From a virus: a DNA stretch of 64,000 nt. Position numbers and translations under genes: made by a program. The stretch is from IMG/VR virus record IMGVR_UViG_3300013093_000040, positions 1 to 64,000 of that record. One strand, given 5' to 3'. Shown one piece after another: positions 48,460 to 57,957 of the stretch. Under the pieces are notes generated by a model. The model did no database searches and had not been told where the DNA came from. It worked only from the letters and a program-made list of their open reading frames with translations. Every line of letters begins with the position of its first letter. Position 1 is the stretch's first letter.

Positions 48460-49526
48460 TATTCGTTATCTAGTGGATCAAAAATTTCTTTAATGTCTGT
48501 ATCCTCTTCTTCTACCACATCAAAATCTTTAGATCCTAAAACTTGTAACCACTCTTTGCTGTGTTCTTTTTTGTATTTATCAAGATCCTTCTTATCATCC
48601 TTTATAAATCCATGGACGGTCATAATAAGTTTGCCTGTAGCAGTAACTCCGGTTATGTGATTTTTATCGCAAGATAATTTGGTCCTCTTTGCAAATTCTA
48701 CCTCTTTACCATTTTTTGTGGCTTTTATTTTATTAGTTCCTGGATTTGTAACGTTTCCAAAAGTGATTATTAGAGACGAATCAAAATACATGGTATCGCC
48801 CCCTTTATTTTTCATTTTAGGTTGACTCATTATGGTCTCAGGTTTTGCAACCCACACTTTATTTATAGCAACAAACGTATTGGTATACTGTTGGCTTTCT
48901 TTTCTGGACATCACTATCTTTTGATTCACAAAATTTCCGAACTGTTGAGACATTGCGCCCGCATTCCATTCGTTATTATTCTTATTTGACTCTATTGACA
49001 ATCTGCAAGGGATAGAACCCACAGAATCCCAAAAAAAGCACAAATCGTAGGGCAGATTTCCCTTTTTCTGTTCATCCAATATGTCCAAAATGAAAGCAGA
49101 TACATCCTCAATGCACTGAAGTTTTTCCCGGTCAATGTATATGAAAAATCCATTGTAGTCGGAAATTACTCCGTCTTCGTCAGGAACTTCATTAAATTGT
49201 AAACCCATTTGTCTTGCGTGATCCCAACTCCACTTCATTTCGGTAATAATGAACACCGGGAGTACGTTCATTTTTTGTGCTTGTACCGCGGCTTCTAAAA
49301 GAGCAGTAGTTTTTCCAGTGTCAGAATGTCCCCTCAATAAAGTAATGTGACCCATTGGGATTCCAGGAATTTCCAAAGTTTCTTGAAATGCAGTAGACAA
49401 AGGTATCCATTTAGGATCCTTAAATTTTATAGATGATGAAGACAAATTTTTTGATTTTTTAAATTTGTCCAAATCGAATTCACTTTTTATAGCATTCGAT
49501 ATCTTACCAGTAAGAGCTTTCGCCAT
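48459..49526 (-). CDS. uvsX: UvsX/RecA-type recombinase
   Basis: The 355-residue protein has Walker A GHSDTGKTTALL (about residue 65), Walker B-like DLCFFWDSVGSI and NTFVAINKVWV, as in UvsX proteins of T4-like phages. It catalyses strand exchange for recombination-dependent replication. It sits between the SSB and exonuclease genes. Confidence 0.9.
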   Translation of the reverse strand: MAKALTGKISNAIKSEFDLDKFKKSKNLSSSSIKFKDPKWIPLSTAFQETLEIPGIPMGHITLLRGHSDTGKTTALLEAAVQAQKMNVLPVFIITEMKWSWDHARQMGLQFNEVPDEDGVISDYNGFFIYIDREKLQCIEDVSAFILDILDEQKKGNLPYDLCFFWDSVGSIPCRLSIESNKNNNEWNAGAMSQQFGNFVNQKIVMSRKESQQYTNTFVAINKVWVAKPETIMSQPKMKNKGGDTMYFDSSLIITFGNVTNPGTNKIKATKNGKEVEFAKRTKLSCDKNHITGVTATGKLIMTVHGFIKDDKKDLDKYKKEHSKEWLQVLGSKDFDVVEEEDTDIKEIFDPLDNE

Positions 49527-49549
49527 AACTCATTTATATTTAAAACCCA

Positions 49550-50374
49550 TTAAAAATCAAATAACTTATCTATCTCAGAGTCTATGGTAGTTTTAGTGGT
49601 ACTAAGAGAAAACTTAGGCTTAATAGCCTCTTCAGTTTTTTCCCACGGTAAATCTCCCTGCTCCTCCGTCTTAACAACTACAGAGTCCGCGTTTTGTTTA
49701 ATTTCCTCTTCAGGATTTAAATGGGACATTAAAGTACTTTTCATTTCTTCAAAAGTATACTTTTTAAATTGAGTCATGGGATCAGGCTGAGTTGTTAACC
49801 ACAATTTCACTTTTGCTGCATCATCTGAAAGAGGCGTTGCCTTTGTTCTAACTCTCACACTAGAAGTATTGTAAGACAAACCAGTAGTTTCCTTTCCCTG
49901 AACGTCTATTAGGATGTCTCGTCCCTGAATGGGGTCAGTAAAATCGCCAATGTCTTCATCCTCTGTGAAAGCTAGTAAATCCATATACACTTGCTTTCCA
50001 AATCCCCAAAGTAAAACTCCCTTGTCTTCTTCACCACGAACTATAACAGGAGCGTACACTCTCATTTTAGGTTCCAATTTTTTGGCTAATTGCCAATCTT
50101 CTTTTATCGAAGATTTTCTAAGACCTTGAGAAAACTCCACAATTGGATCTTTTTCTCCAAAATTGGATAAAGCGATCATTGTATTTTTGTTTCCAATTCC
50201 GTAGTGAAAATACAATTCTTTAAACGGATTTGACTTGTTGTATGCTGAGGGAACTATGCGCACTTGATGTTTTCCAACTGATGGAGCCCACAAAGTTTTT
50301 ACTAATTCTCCTCTCCCCGCACCACGAGGGTTTTGTAAAGCTGCTAAACGAGCTTTTAATGATGATAAATCCAT
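49550..50374 (-). CDS. gp32-like single-stranded DNA-binding protein
   Basis: The 274-residue protein starts MDLSSLKARLAALQN and has KHQVRIVPSAYNKSNPFKELYFHYGI, as in gp32 relatives. The C-terminus is acidic and ends DSEIDKLFDF, the usual partner-binding tail. It coats single strands during replication, with uvsX and the helicase nearby. Confidence 0.8.
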   Translation of the reverse strand: MDLSSLKARLAALQNPRGAGRGELVKTLWAPSVGKHQVRIVPSAYNKSNPFKELYFHYGIGNKNTMIALSNFGEKDPIVEFSQGLRKSSIKEDWQLAKKLEPKMRVYAPVIVRGEEDKGVLLWGFGKQVYMDLLAFTEDEDIGDFTDPIQGRDILIDVQGKETTGLSYNTSSVRVRTKATPLSDDAAKVKLWLTTQPDPMTQFKKYTFEEMKSTLMSHLNPEEEIKQNADSVVVKTEEQGDLPWEKTEEAIKPKFSLSTTKTTIDSEIDKLFDF

Positions 50375-50441
50375 GACTTTTTGTTGTTTTTATTGATCGA
50401 ATATAATCTATTCTGGAGAAAGAAAAAATATAAAATTCAAG

Positions 50442-50870
50442 TTATACAGTTATTATTTTGTATATCTTGGTATTTAACTTGCGTAATTCATCCCCTTGGG
50501 TTAGGAGAATTGAATTTTTATAATCGGCCCACTGAATGGGGAATTTAGAATCTAATCTGCCACCATTTAAGGACTTAATTAGGGTATTTAAAGCGTTTAT
50601 TGTATAAAGTGTATTGGATTCTTTTTTTCGGTGTAAAAGTATGGTGTTATCCAATATTTTTGTTCTATTCTCATCTACCTCTATATTATAAGTGCACATG
50701 AATTCCTTTGATTCCGGGGATTCCAGAACAAATATTTTTTTGTACATTATCCTGTACTCTCTATTTATGTCTCTTATTTTTTGGTCCAAATCGTCTTTAA
50801 CGACAAAGCTACAAAATAATCTATTCATGAGGGCATCTTGCGTTAGTTCAACTGTTTTTTCTTCGCTCAT
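50442..50870 (-). CDS. conserved phage protein near replication genes
   Basis: The 142-residue protein has NRLFCSFVVKDDLDQKIRDI and MYKKIFVLESPESKEFMCTY. I cannot assign a family. Its place between SSB and the second polymerase-like gene suggests a replication link. ATATTTATA is ten bases upstream of the start. Confidence 0.45.
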   Translation of the reverse strand: MSEEKTVELTQDALMNRLFCSFVVKDDLDQKIRDINREYRIMYKKIFVLESPESKEFMCTYNIEVDENRTKILDNTILLHRKKESNTLYTINALNTLIKSLNGGRLDSKFPIQWADYKNSILLTQGDELRKLNTKIYKIITV

Positions 50871-50880
50871 AACTATTGAA

Positions 50881-50889
50881 TATAAATAT
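50881..50889 (-). promoter_or_regulatory. ATATTTATA element upstream of the 50870 start
   Basis: Ten bases before ATG. Confidence 0.45.
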
Positions 50890-52235
50890 TAATTTATTTT
50901 GTTGAGGTAATAATTGATTCCATATTTGTGTTTAACAAGCATATTTTCTGATTCCAAAATGTTTTTTATGTCCAAAAGTACATTCTTTCCATCTTTTAGG
51001 CTAAAATCAAACAAAAAAGAGTCATAGGTGATTAACAGGAGCTTCGTGGACAGCTTATTATCGATTAAATATTGGTTTATACGTTCTATCCTTGACACAT
51101 TGGCCACAGTCTCCAGATTCTGCACTAGATAGTTAAATAATTTCAATCTATTCATTTCAGGGGAATATTTTATGATTCTCCCCGTGGGAAGTGCAACAGC
51201 TCTTTGTTTTTTATAAGACTCCCAAAGATCTTCAGTGTAAGATTCCAGCTTAGCAAAAAAGTCTATATGTATATACTTAGGATTTATTCCTCCGTAAAGC
51301 TGCTTAAAAGTTATTGATTTCGATTCTAAATATTCTTCTTGGGTGAGTTCATCTTTATCAAAATAAAGTCTGCCCAATTCCGTATGAATTGAAGCATTTT
51401 TCCACTCATGACCTATCAAATTACCAATCAATCTAAGATGGTATGCGTCGAAATCAAACTCCACAAAATAATCATTACTAGAAATAAAACACTCTCTAAA
51501 ATCTTTATTTTTCGGAATTGCCAAAAAATTTATTCCGTTAAATGAATTTGTTGGTCTTTCTGTTAAATTATACAAATTATAATAAGATAGCACAAATTCA
51601 CCAATTTTTGAATAATTCTCTTCTACAAATTTATATTTTGATGCAAATTTTACTTGATCAATTTTTATTGGATTTTTTTCTACGGAAGCGTACGCTGAAA
51701 TTAATCTATTTTGAAAATCAGTATTAGCTTCAAGACCAAAAAATCCCTTTACAGATTCGTACAAACATCGACATTTTTCGTAATGTTTTGCAACAGGAAT
51801 TAATTCATTTACATTAGGAAATTTGTGAAATTTAGAATAAAAGTTATTATGCAATATAGTATTACAATTTCCAAATTCATGACTATTTGTTTGATCCAAC
51901 CTTATAAAATTAACATCCACGGAATTTTTTAAATCTAAAAAATAAGAGTGATATTTTTTATCCAGTAAATAAATTACTTTGTGCGAGGATAAAAAATTTT
52001 CTACATCTTTTAGATCCAGAGAAAAGGTTTCCGAGTGCTTAAATGGAAAAATGTATCCTTTATTTCCGTCGTGATAATATAATAAGCTCGGATAGGATAA
52101 TTTTGGATGAAAATTGTCATTACCGCATATTAACTGTATGAAACATTCTTCACTTGGTTTCATACAATCAAATTGATCTTTAGTTTCTACTATAAAATAC
52201 ACAATACAACCTCTATTTTGTTCAAATTTAAACAA
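50889..52235 (-). CDS. second, divergent family A DNA polymerase-like protein
   Basis: The 448-residue protein has family A polymerase motifs: A with Asp261 in VEFDFDAYHLRL, B with Lys306, Phe310 and Tyr314 in SKSITFKQLYGG, then ALPTGRIIKY, and C with Asp405 in LITYDSFLFDF. The catalytic aspartates are kept, but Glu710 is His266, Arg754 is Tyr303 and HDE is YDS. Its first 200 residues lack exonuclease motifs. It could be a specialised polymerase, primase-like enzyme or inactive accessory. Confidence 0.75.
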   Translation of the reverse strand: MFKFEQNRGCIVYFIVETKDQFDCMKPSEECFIQLICGNDNFHPKLSYPSLLYYHDGNKGYIFPFKHSETFSLDLKDVENFLSSHKVIYLLDKKYHSYFLDLKNSVDVNFIRLDQTNSHEFGNCNTILHNNFYSKFHKFPNVNELIPVAKHYEKCRCLYESVKGFFGLEANTDFQNRLISAYASVEKNPIKIDQVKFASKYKFVEENYSKIGEFVLSYYNLYNLTERPTNSFNGINFLAIPKNKDFRECFISSNDYFVEFDFDAYHLRLIGNLIGHEWKNASIHTELGRLYFDKDELTQEEYLESKSITFKQLYGGINPKYIHIDFFAKLESYTEDLWESYKKQRAVALPTGRIIKYSPEMNRLKLFNYLVQNLETVANVSRIERINQYLIDNKLSTKLLLITYDSFLFDFSLKDGKNVLLDIKNILESENMLVKHKYGINYYLNKIN

Positions 52236-52259
52236 ATTAGATAATAAAGTAAAATTTAT

Positions 52260-52904
52260 TTAAGAGGTGGGCTTCGAGAATTTAGAATAATTTCCACCTA
52301 TAAAATCAATCAATCCAAATAAATTGACATTAGTGGCTTCCACCAACCTTTTATTTGTGTCAATAATTCCCGCCCTAACATCATATTGACTTATCCTAAT
52401 TGAATTTAGTGGACCGGTCAATTTCCACGCAATTTGTGCCACTTGTAACATGGAAATATCGTAAGATGGATTTGCAGAAATAATGTCCTGATACTGCTGT
52501 GGGGAAATTTCCTTTACATATCCATTATTGTTTACCTGCTTACCAAAATATCTAAGTATGTAACCGAGATCGTAATCGCTTTGTATTGGATTTGGAAAAT
52601 ACGACACTAAAGATTTAGTTCCTGAGGAAACTAAATTTGTACTTTTAATCATTTGATTTATAAAACCAGGCGTATTGTTGGATACTTTACTCAATTCGTA
52701 CAATCCAATATTTGAATCGTCAAATGGAGCAGAATTTTGTAAAGGTTCGTTTGGTCCAAGCGCAGGATTTGCTCCGGTAAAAACCTTTCCATCGTAGGTG
52801 ATGTAGTATAAGCCCACGTATGATTTACCGTTCAAATAAAATTCTCCCCCCTTAGTAATTTGGTTGGGTATTATTTTAAAAGCTGGATAGTATCTTACTG
52901 GCAT
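52260..52904 (-). CDS. probable virion protein
   Basis: The 214-residue protein starts MPVRYYPAFKIIPNQITKGGE and has a YYITYDGKVFTGANPALGPNEPL segment. It precedes (downstream in transcription) the large baseplate protein, with only two bases between. I recall similar proteins in phage tail modules but no specific role. Confidence 0.5.
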   Translation of the reverse strand: MPVRYYPAFKIIPNQITKGGEFYLNGKSYVGLYYITYDGKVFTGANPALGPNEPLQNSAPFDDSNIGLYELSKVSNNTPGFINQMIKSTNLVSSGTKSLVSYFPNPIQSDYDLGYILRYFGKQVNNNGYVKEISPQQYQDIISANPSYDISMLQVAQIAWKLTGPLNSIRISQYDVRAGIIDTNKRLVEATNVNLFGLIDFIGGNYSKFSKPTS

Positions 52905-52906
52905 GA

Positions 52907-55900
52907 TTAGGGTTTATTTGATATGTGAACATGAGTACTATGACCTTTGAATGGATAAGTAAGTACAACTTTTGGGTGACCCGATTCTCCCGTAACTGGA
53001 TTTTCCACGTAACCCAATATCACCAACTGTTCAACGAAACTTGGAACATCTGTATTACTTGGACTTACCGCATTTCCATTTATTATGGCAACATCCACTG
53101 CATTTCCTATGGTATGTCTGCTCAAATTTCCGCTGCTCGTATCTATTTTATGGCCCGTTATGGCGGTCGTGATAGTCACAATTAATCCAGAATTCAAAGC
53201 GGCAGTATTAACATCTGATAATAATTGAGGATTAATATCATCGTTCATGGGATTTCCCAAAAAAGTACTTCCACCTAATTTTATATTAGAATATAAACTT
53301 GAATTCACTGCAGGGTAATTTGAATAATTTTTTAGTCCTTTAAAACTATCTATGGCTAAAGTCGAATCATCATTCAAAACAGGAGAATTTATTTGAGAAT
53401 ACGATGTATTCAATTTTCCAGTAGAAAAATCCTCTTTTCTTTTTAAAAAAATCATTTGACCTTTTATTTCAGTGATCCAAGTGTTAGATGATATATTATG
53501 AGTAACTCCCACAGTGGCAAATCCAACTTTTTTGTATATGGGAGTAAACTGATTATTTGTTTGTTGAGTCAGGCGCGCTGAAGTGTAGGTGTACGGTAAC
53601 ATCATTTCAGGAATTGTAAATGCTTGACCCATATAAAATCCTGAAATACCATCTAAAGAAAAATGCGCAGAAACGGGTATCATTGTCGATGCGCGGGTGA
53701 CTGGATCTTCATTTTGTACTTTTGTTATTCCGTTTATATAAAAATTTGTAGTTTGCGATATGTTTTCTTTTGATGGTTTAAAATCTTTTCCGTAGAATGA
53801 ATATATTGTATTGTTAAACAACACGGCAGAATCTATTAGAGAATTCGACGGATTTTTTGATATTTTACTAGAATCTTCATTTTTAACAGGGATATACCTA
53901 TCTTTATAAAGGGTATTGTACACACCAAAACTACTTGCATTTTTTCCCAAACCCGCCTGATCTGAAGTATTTGAATTGGCAGATATTGCTATCATGTTTC
54001 CCAATTTTGTACCAACTTCAGTTTTAATATTAATGCTTCTTGCTATAGACTGTTTTCCGTAAACCGGGATTTCGTCGCTTGGTGAATTAGACATGTTAAT
54101 AGCAGTATCACTTACAGCGTTTGATACCATTTTTTGTGACTCTGGTAAGGGTTGAACTTGATCATCGACTATAGCAAATGTATTAGAGGAATCAAAATAC
54201 GCAAATCTAAAAGAATTTAAAGTGCCAAAATAATTATTCAGATCTTTTAATATTCTTTCAATAAATGGTTTTAAATAAACACTATTTGTACCATCACTTT
54301 GTGTGTATTCTTGTATAGTATCCATTAAATATTGAATAGATATTAAAATTTTCATAGTTTTTCCTTTATACACTCCACTATTTTTGCCAGATTCTATTCT
54401 GAATTTTGGTAAATCTTTAGATATAAAATCATCAGTACTAGGATCAAATAATTTTGTTTTCGTTTGAGTATTTAAATTATCTCCAGTATTTTTAGATATT
54501 GATTGCGCTTTTATGTAATTTCCATCTAACACATTAGGAGGAAATATTTTTTTATAATCATTTAAAGAAGTTTGCATTGGAATTAAAAAATCAAATACAT
54601 TAGTACTAAATTGCGTAGGTTGAGATAAACACAAATTAGTTTCTGGATTATAATCTATATAAGTAAGAGGTTTTATAACTTTATTAGAAGAATTTGTAGT
54701 TGATCCTTCAACTTCTACTTGATCTTTAATATTAGAAACTTCTGATATTGTTCTATCGTAAATTGTTGACAAATTATTTAATAACATCAATAAAAATCCA
54801 AATTGTATATACACTGGAAATAAAATCTGTATATCTCCTTCGTTAGACGGATTTGTGCTATAAGGTAAAACATAAGTTTTTAATAAATCTTTATAATCCA
54901 CTTTGAAAATTCCATCGGGATTTTGTGAATTTTGCCCCGGTTCATGACCACCCAATATCCCGCTTGCAAAACCGTACTTAGAAAATATTTTTAATTTTAC
55001 ATCGTCTTTTGCATTATTCAAAGAAGATACATATTGTTCATTAAGTCCAAATCCACTATCATCTGTAATTTTATCATCAACCAAATCTCCTATAAAATTT
55101 TTAAACACGCCCTCTTGAAATAATTTTGTTAAAAATGATCTATTTTTTGATTCTGCTAAAGAAACTACAGATATTTTTTTATCGGATATAGATCCAGAAT
55201 TTGTTGTGTAAAAATTAGAAGATGCTTTATTTAAAGCATATAATTCTATAGATTTTAAAGAAAATTCTATATTAGATTGGTATTGAAGTGCGTATTTAAC
55301 TTGATTTGCAATGGCTTCTTCATCCACAGCTGCGGGTTCTACTTTTTGATAACCAACTTGTTGTTCCGCATATTCTGAAGGTTCAGGAGGTGTCGCCGCA
55401 GCATTTGCAAAACTTACTTTGTTTATTATGGCGACATCGTTAGTTTCAATATTTACGAAAATATTCATTTTACCCTTTTTAGAATAAAGGGTATTTTGAT
55501 AAATTCCGTTTGATACTGCATTTGTAAAAACCTCAGAGGCGTTAGAATTTTTAATTATATAAAAATACGGTACATCAACCGTTAATGAATATTTCATGAA
55601 TAATTTTGGAGCAACTGTGGTAGTCCTTTGATTATTCGCATTATTATAATTAAATTTGCTCATAGACAAAGAAACCAAAGAAAATTGATGATCTATGTCT
55701 GTTTGTTGCGCATTTAAAAAATTAACTATTGTGTCTTCAATAGAATTTCCAGAATTATATTCAGACCCAAAATTCATTTTTATCATTGGAACTCCCAACA
55801 AACTATCACTGTATAACTTTTGAGTAAAACTATCAGCTATCTTTACAAAAGAATTTTCGTTTGATGAATTACCTTGGCTAAGCGCTGAAATGAATGGGTT

Positions 55901-57637
55901 ATCAACACCCAGACCTAGTATATTTTGGGTGGTATTGTTTATTAAATTTCCTAGATTCGGTTGTACAGGATTTGAACTTTCGTCAAGCAATTGAATTTTA
56001 GGGCTTCCATTTTGTTGTGCTAGTGTTAAAGCCACATAAAAATATGCATCGTCTGGTTTTGAATTTAACCCTTCTGAAGCTGCATTCGCTATATCACTGC
56101 TATATATTATTTGGCTTGGAGAAGATATCGGACCGACGAACATTGGAATATCTATTTCTATTTGTTGATATTTTCCTGGTGATGAGGATTTTAATAATTC
56201 TTCATATGTATTATATGTTGTGAAATCAGAAGTTATTTCAGAAATAGTACCCAAAAATCCACCGCCGTACGGTTGTATATAATATCCGCCTCCCAATTGA
56301 ACTGAACCATAGGATGACGTAGGTTCAATTAAATATCTCCAAAAAGATCCTCCATAATTATTAGACCATTTAGAAGCTTGATTAAATATATTATTTAAAT
56401 AAGATGTATCTATTGTTACAAATGTATTGTATTGATTTTGACTTTGACCAGATAAATAAGTTTTACTATCCCCTAAAATTGTTTTTATAGATTGGATTGA
56501 ATATAAATTACCATCAATTCCATTTTCAGTAAATTCTTTATTATATCCCCCTTTAGAATCTGTATAATATTGTAAAATAGTTATTGGACTATTTGATGCA
56601 CTAGTTAAATCGTCGTAAGATAGTAATTTACCTTGCTGTTGTGCATTTTTTATCTGAGATAGTTGTTCCGCGCTTTTTTGTGCTATATCTGAATTTGTTG
56701 CATTTGCATTTGCTTGAGCCAACAAATGAGCTAAAGTTTCAGCATATATTTTTAACTGTTCTTTTGCTACTTCCGGTAATGTCGCATCGTGATTTATTTT
56801 TATTGATTCTCCTATTGTTCCCAATCCAATTACTCGTAAAGAACAATCATAACCCCCATCTTGATTATAACTAAAATCAAAATTACTCACCAATCCAAGC
56901 ATAGCATCATAATTTCCTTCTGTGGATCTTACATTTTTTGTGATTTGTAAATTTATACTTTCTTTAGTTTGATTGGGAGCAAAAGGATCTATAGAATATA
57001 ATTCAGAATAATCGTATATAGGATTTTTATTCGTTAAATTAAGTTTAGTGAAAACTGTATTTCCCCACTCTATTAACATGCTATACCCAAGTTTAAAATA
57101 CAATGCGTCGATTATGTCTAATTGCATTTTATCCCAAACTTTAAAATTAATAGTAGCCATTCTAACAGATCCCAATCTACCTTGAGTTTCTATTCTAGCG
57201 TCAGTAATTCCCGGCATTGGTCTATAACCATAATTTTGAACTTCTGAAGACCCTAAAATTCCGTAGGATCCATCCGGACTTAAACCCGATCTTAATTGGT
57301 AATTGGGGGGATTTAAAGATTGAGCACTATTTTGAGAAGGATTTAAATATTTAGAAGTTCCACCGTAAAGAATGTAATTTTTTGCTAAACTAGTTATGTC
57401 TGATAATGTGCTTCTTATTTCTGGATCCAATAAATTTTTAAAATAATCTAGATCTGATGCTGTAACATTAACGGAAGACACCACTCTTATCCATGCAGTT
57501 TTATTAGCTAAATACAATAAATTATCATCATCCCTATGACTTAAAGAGTTAACTGTATATCTTGCAAATAATTGATTTTTTAACCAAGTCGGCATTGCTG
57601 CCCCCAGTATATTAGTTATTTTATTATCTAAAGCCAT
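52907..57637 (-). CDS. large baseplate hub-like protein with C-terminal M15 peptidase domain
   Basis: The 1576-residue protein is the longest in the window. The N-terminal 300 residues resemble tail/baseplate hub proteins and the middle is long and Asn/Ser-rich. The last 100 residues have a VanY/M15 metallopeptidase signature: RHTIGNAVDVAI (H...D) and STHVHIS (HxH). It probably punctures the cell envelope and cuts peptide cross-links during injection. It follows the LysM-like tail gene directly. Confidence 0.7.
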   Translation of the reverse strand: MALDNKITNILGAAMPTWLKNQLFARYTVNSLSHRDDDNLLYLANKTAWIRVVSSVNVTASDLDYFKNLLDPEIRSTLSDITSLAKNYILYGGTSKYLNPSQNSAQSLNPPNYQLRSGLSPDGSYGILGSSEVQNYGYRPMPGITDARIETQGRLGSVRMATINFKVWDKMQLDIIDALYFKLGYSMLIEWGNTVFTKLNLTNKNPIYDYSELYSIDPFAPNQTKESINLQITKNVRSTEGNYDAMLGLVSNFDFSYNQDGGYDCSLRVIGLGTIGESIKINHDATLPEVAKEQLKIYAETLAHLLAQANANATNSDIAQKSAEQLSQIKNAQQQGKLLSYDDLTSASNSPITILQYYTDSKGGYNKEFTENGIDGNLYSIQSIKTILGDSKTYLSGQSQNQYNTFVTIDTSYLNNIFNQASKWSNNYGGSFWRYLIEPTSSYGSVQLGGGYYIQPYGGGFLGTISEITSDFTTYNTYEELLKSSSPGKYQQIEIDIPMFVGPISSPSQIIYSSDIANAASEGLNSKPDDAYFYVALTLAQQNGSPKIQLLDESSNPVQPNLGNLINNTTQNILGLGVDNPFISALSQGNSSNENSFVKIADSFTQKLYSDSLLGVPMIKMNFGSEYNSGNSIEDTIVNFLNAQQTDIDHQFSLVSLSMSKFNYNNANNQRTTTVAPKLFMKYSLTVDVPYFYIIKNSNASEVFTNAVSNGIYQNTLYSKKGKMNIFVNIETNDVAIINKVSFANAAATPPEPSEYAEQQVGYQKVEPAAVDEEAIANQVKYALQYQSNIEFSLKSIELYALNKASSNFYTTNSGSISDKKISVVSLAESKNRSFLTKLFQEGVFKNFIGDLVDDKITDDSGFGLNEQYVSSLNNAKDDVKLKIFSKYGFASGILGGHEPGQNSQNPDGIFKVDYKDLLKTYVLPYSTNPSNEGDIQILFPVYIQFGFLLMLLNNLSTIYDRTISEVSNIKDQVEVEGSTTNSSNKVIKPLTYIDYNPETNLCLSQPTQFSTNVFDFLIPMQTSLNDYKKIFPPNVLDGNYIKAQSISKNTGDNLNTQTKTKLFDPSTDDFISKDLPKFRIESGKNSGVYKGKTMKILISIQYLMDTIQEYTQSDGTNSVYLKPFIERILKDLNNYFGTLNSFRFAYFDSSNTFAIVDDQVQPLPESQKMVSNAVSDTAINMSNSPSDEIPVYGKQSIARSINIKTEVGTKLGNMIAISANSNTSDQAGLGKNASSFGVYNTLYKDRYIPVKNEDSSKISKNPSNSLIDSAVLFNNTIYSFYGKDFKPSKENISQTTNFYINGITKVQNEDPVTRASTMIPVSAHFSLDGISGFYMGQAFTIPEMMLPYTYTSARLTQQTNNQFTPIYKKVGFATVGVTHNISSNTWITEIKGQMIFLKRKEDFSTGKLNTSYSQINSPVLNDDSTLAIDSFKGLKNYSNYPAVNSSLYSNIKLGGSTFLGNPMNDDINPQLLSDVNTAALNSGLIVTITTAITGHKIDTSSGNLSRHTIGNAVDVAIINGNAVSPSNTDVPSFVEQLVILGYVENPVTGESGHPKVVLTYPFKGHSTHVHISNKP

Positions 57638-57946
57638 TTACCTAACTGTATTTATTTGATTGTAACTATTGATAATTGGTAACACATTCGATGGAATTCT
57701 TAATTGTGTACCTGGGGGAGGATATATAGAATCTCCAGGAAGTGAATTGGCTGATGCGAGTATCCACCAAAAATCAACATCCCCGTAATAATTTTGTGAC
57801 AATAGATCTAAACGATCACCTAAAGTGGTTATAACATAACTATCATTGTCGGATAGCGGAATGTCAGGATAAACGCTATTTACATACAACACACTTCCCG
57901 TATTGTAAGAATTCGTGGTCGATGTATTTTGATATCTATTGTACAT
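57638..57946 (-). CDS. LysM-like small tail/baseplate protein
   Basis: The 102-residue protein has a LysM-like pattern YVITTLGDRLDLLSQNYYGD, WWILASANSL and PPGTQLRIPSN, as in gp53-type or tail X proteins. It is adjacent to the hub gene and ends with TAA one base before its start, consistent with a baseplate component. Confidence 0.65.
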   Translation of the reverse strand: MYNRYQNTSTTNSYNTGSVLYVNSVYPDIPLSDNDSYVITTLGDRLDLLSQNYYGDVDFWWILASANSLPGDSIYPPPGTQLRIPSNVLPIINSYNQINTVR

Positions 57947-57957
57947 TATTCTATCAA

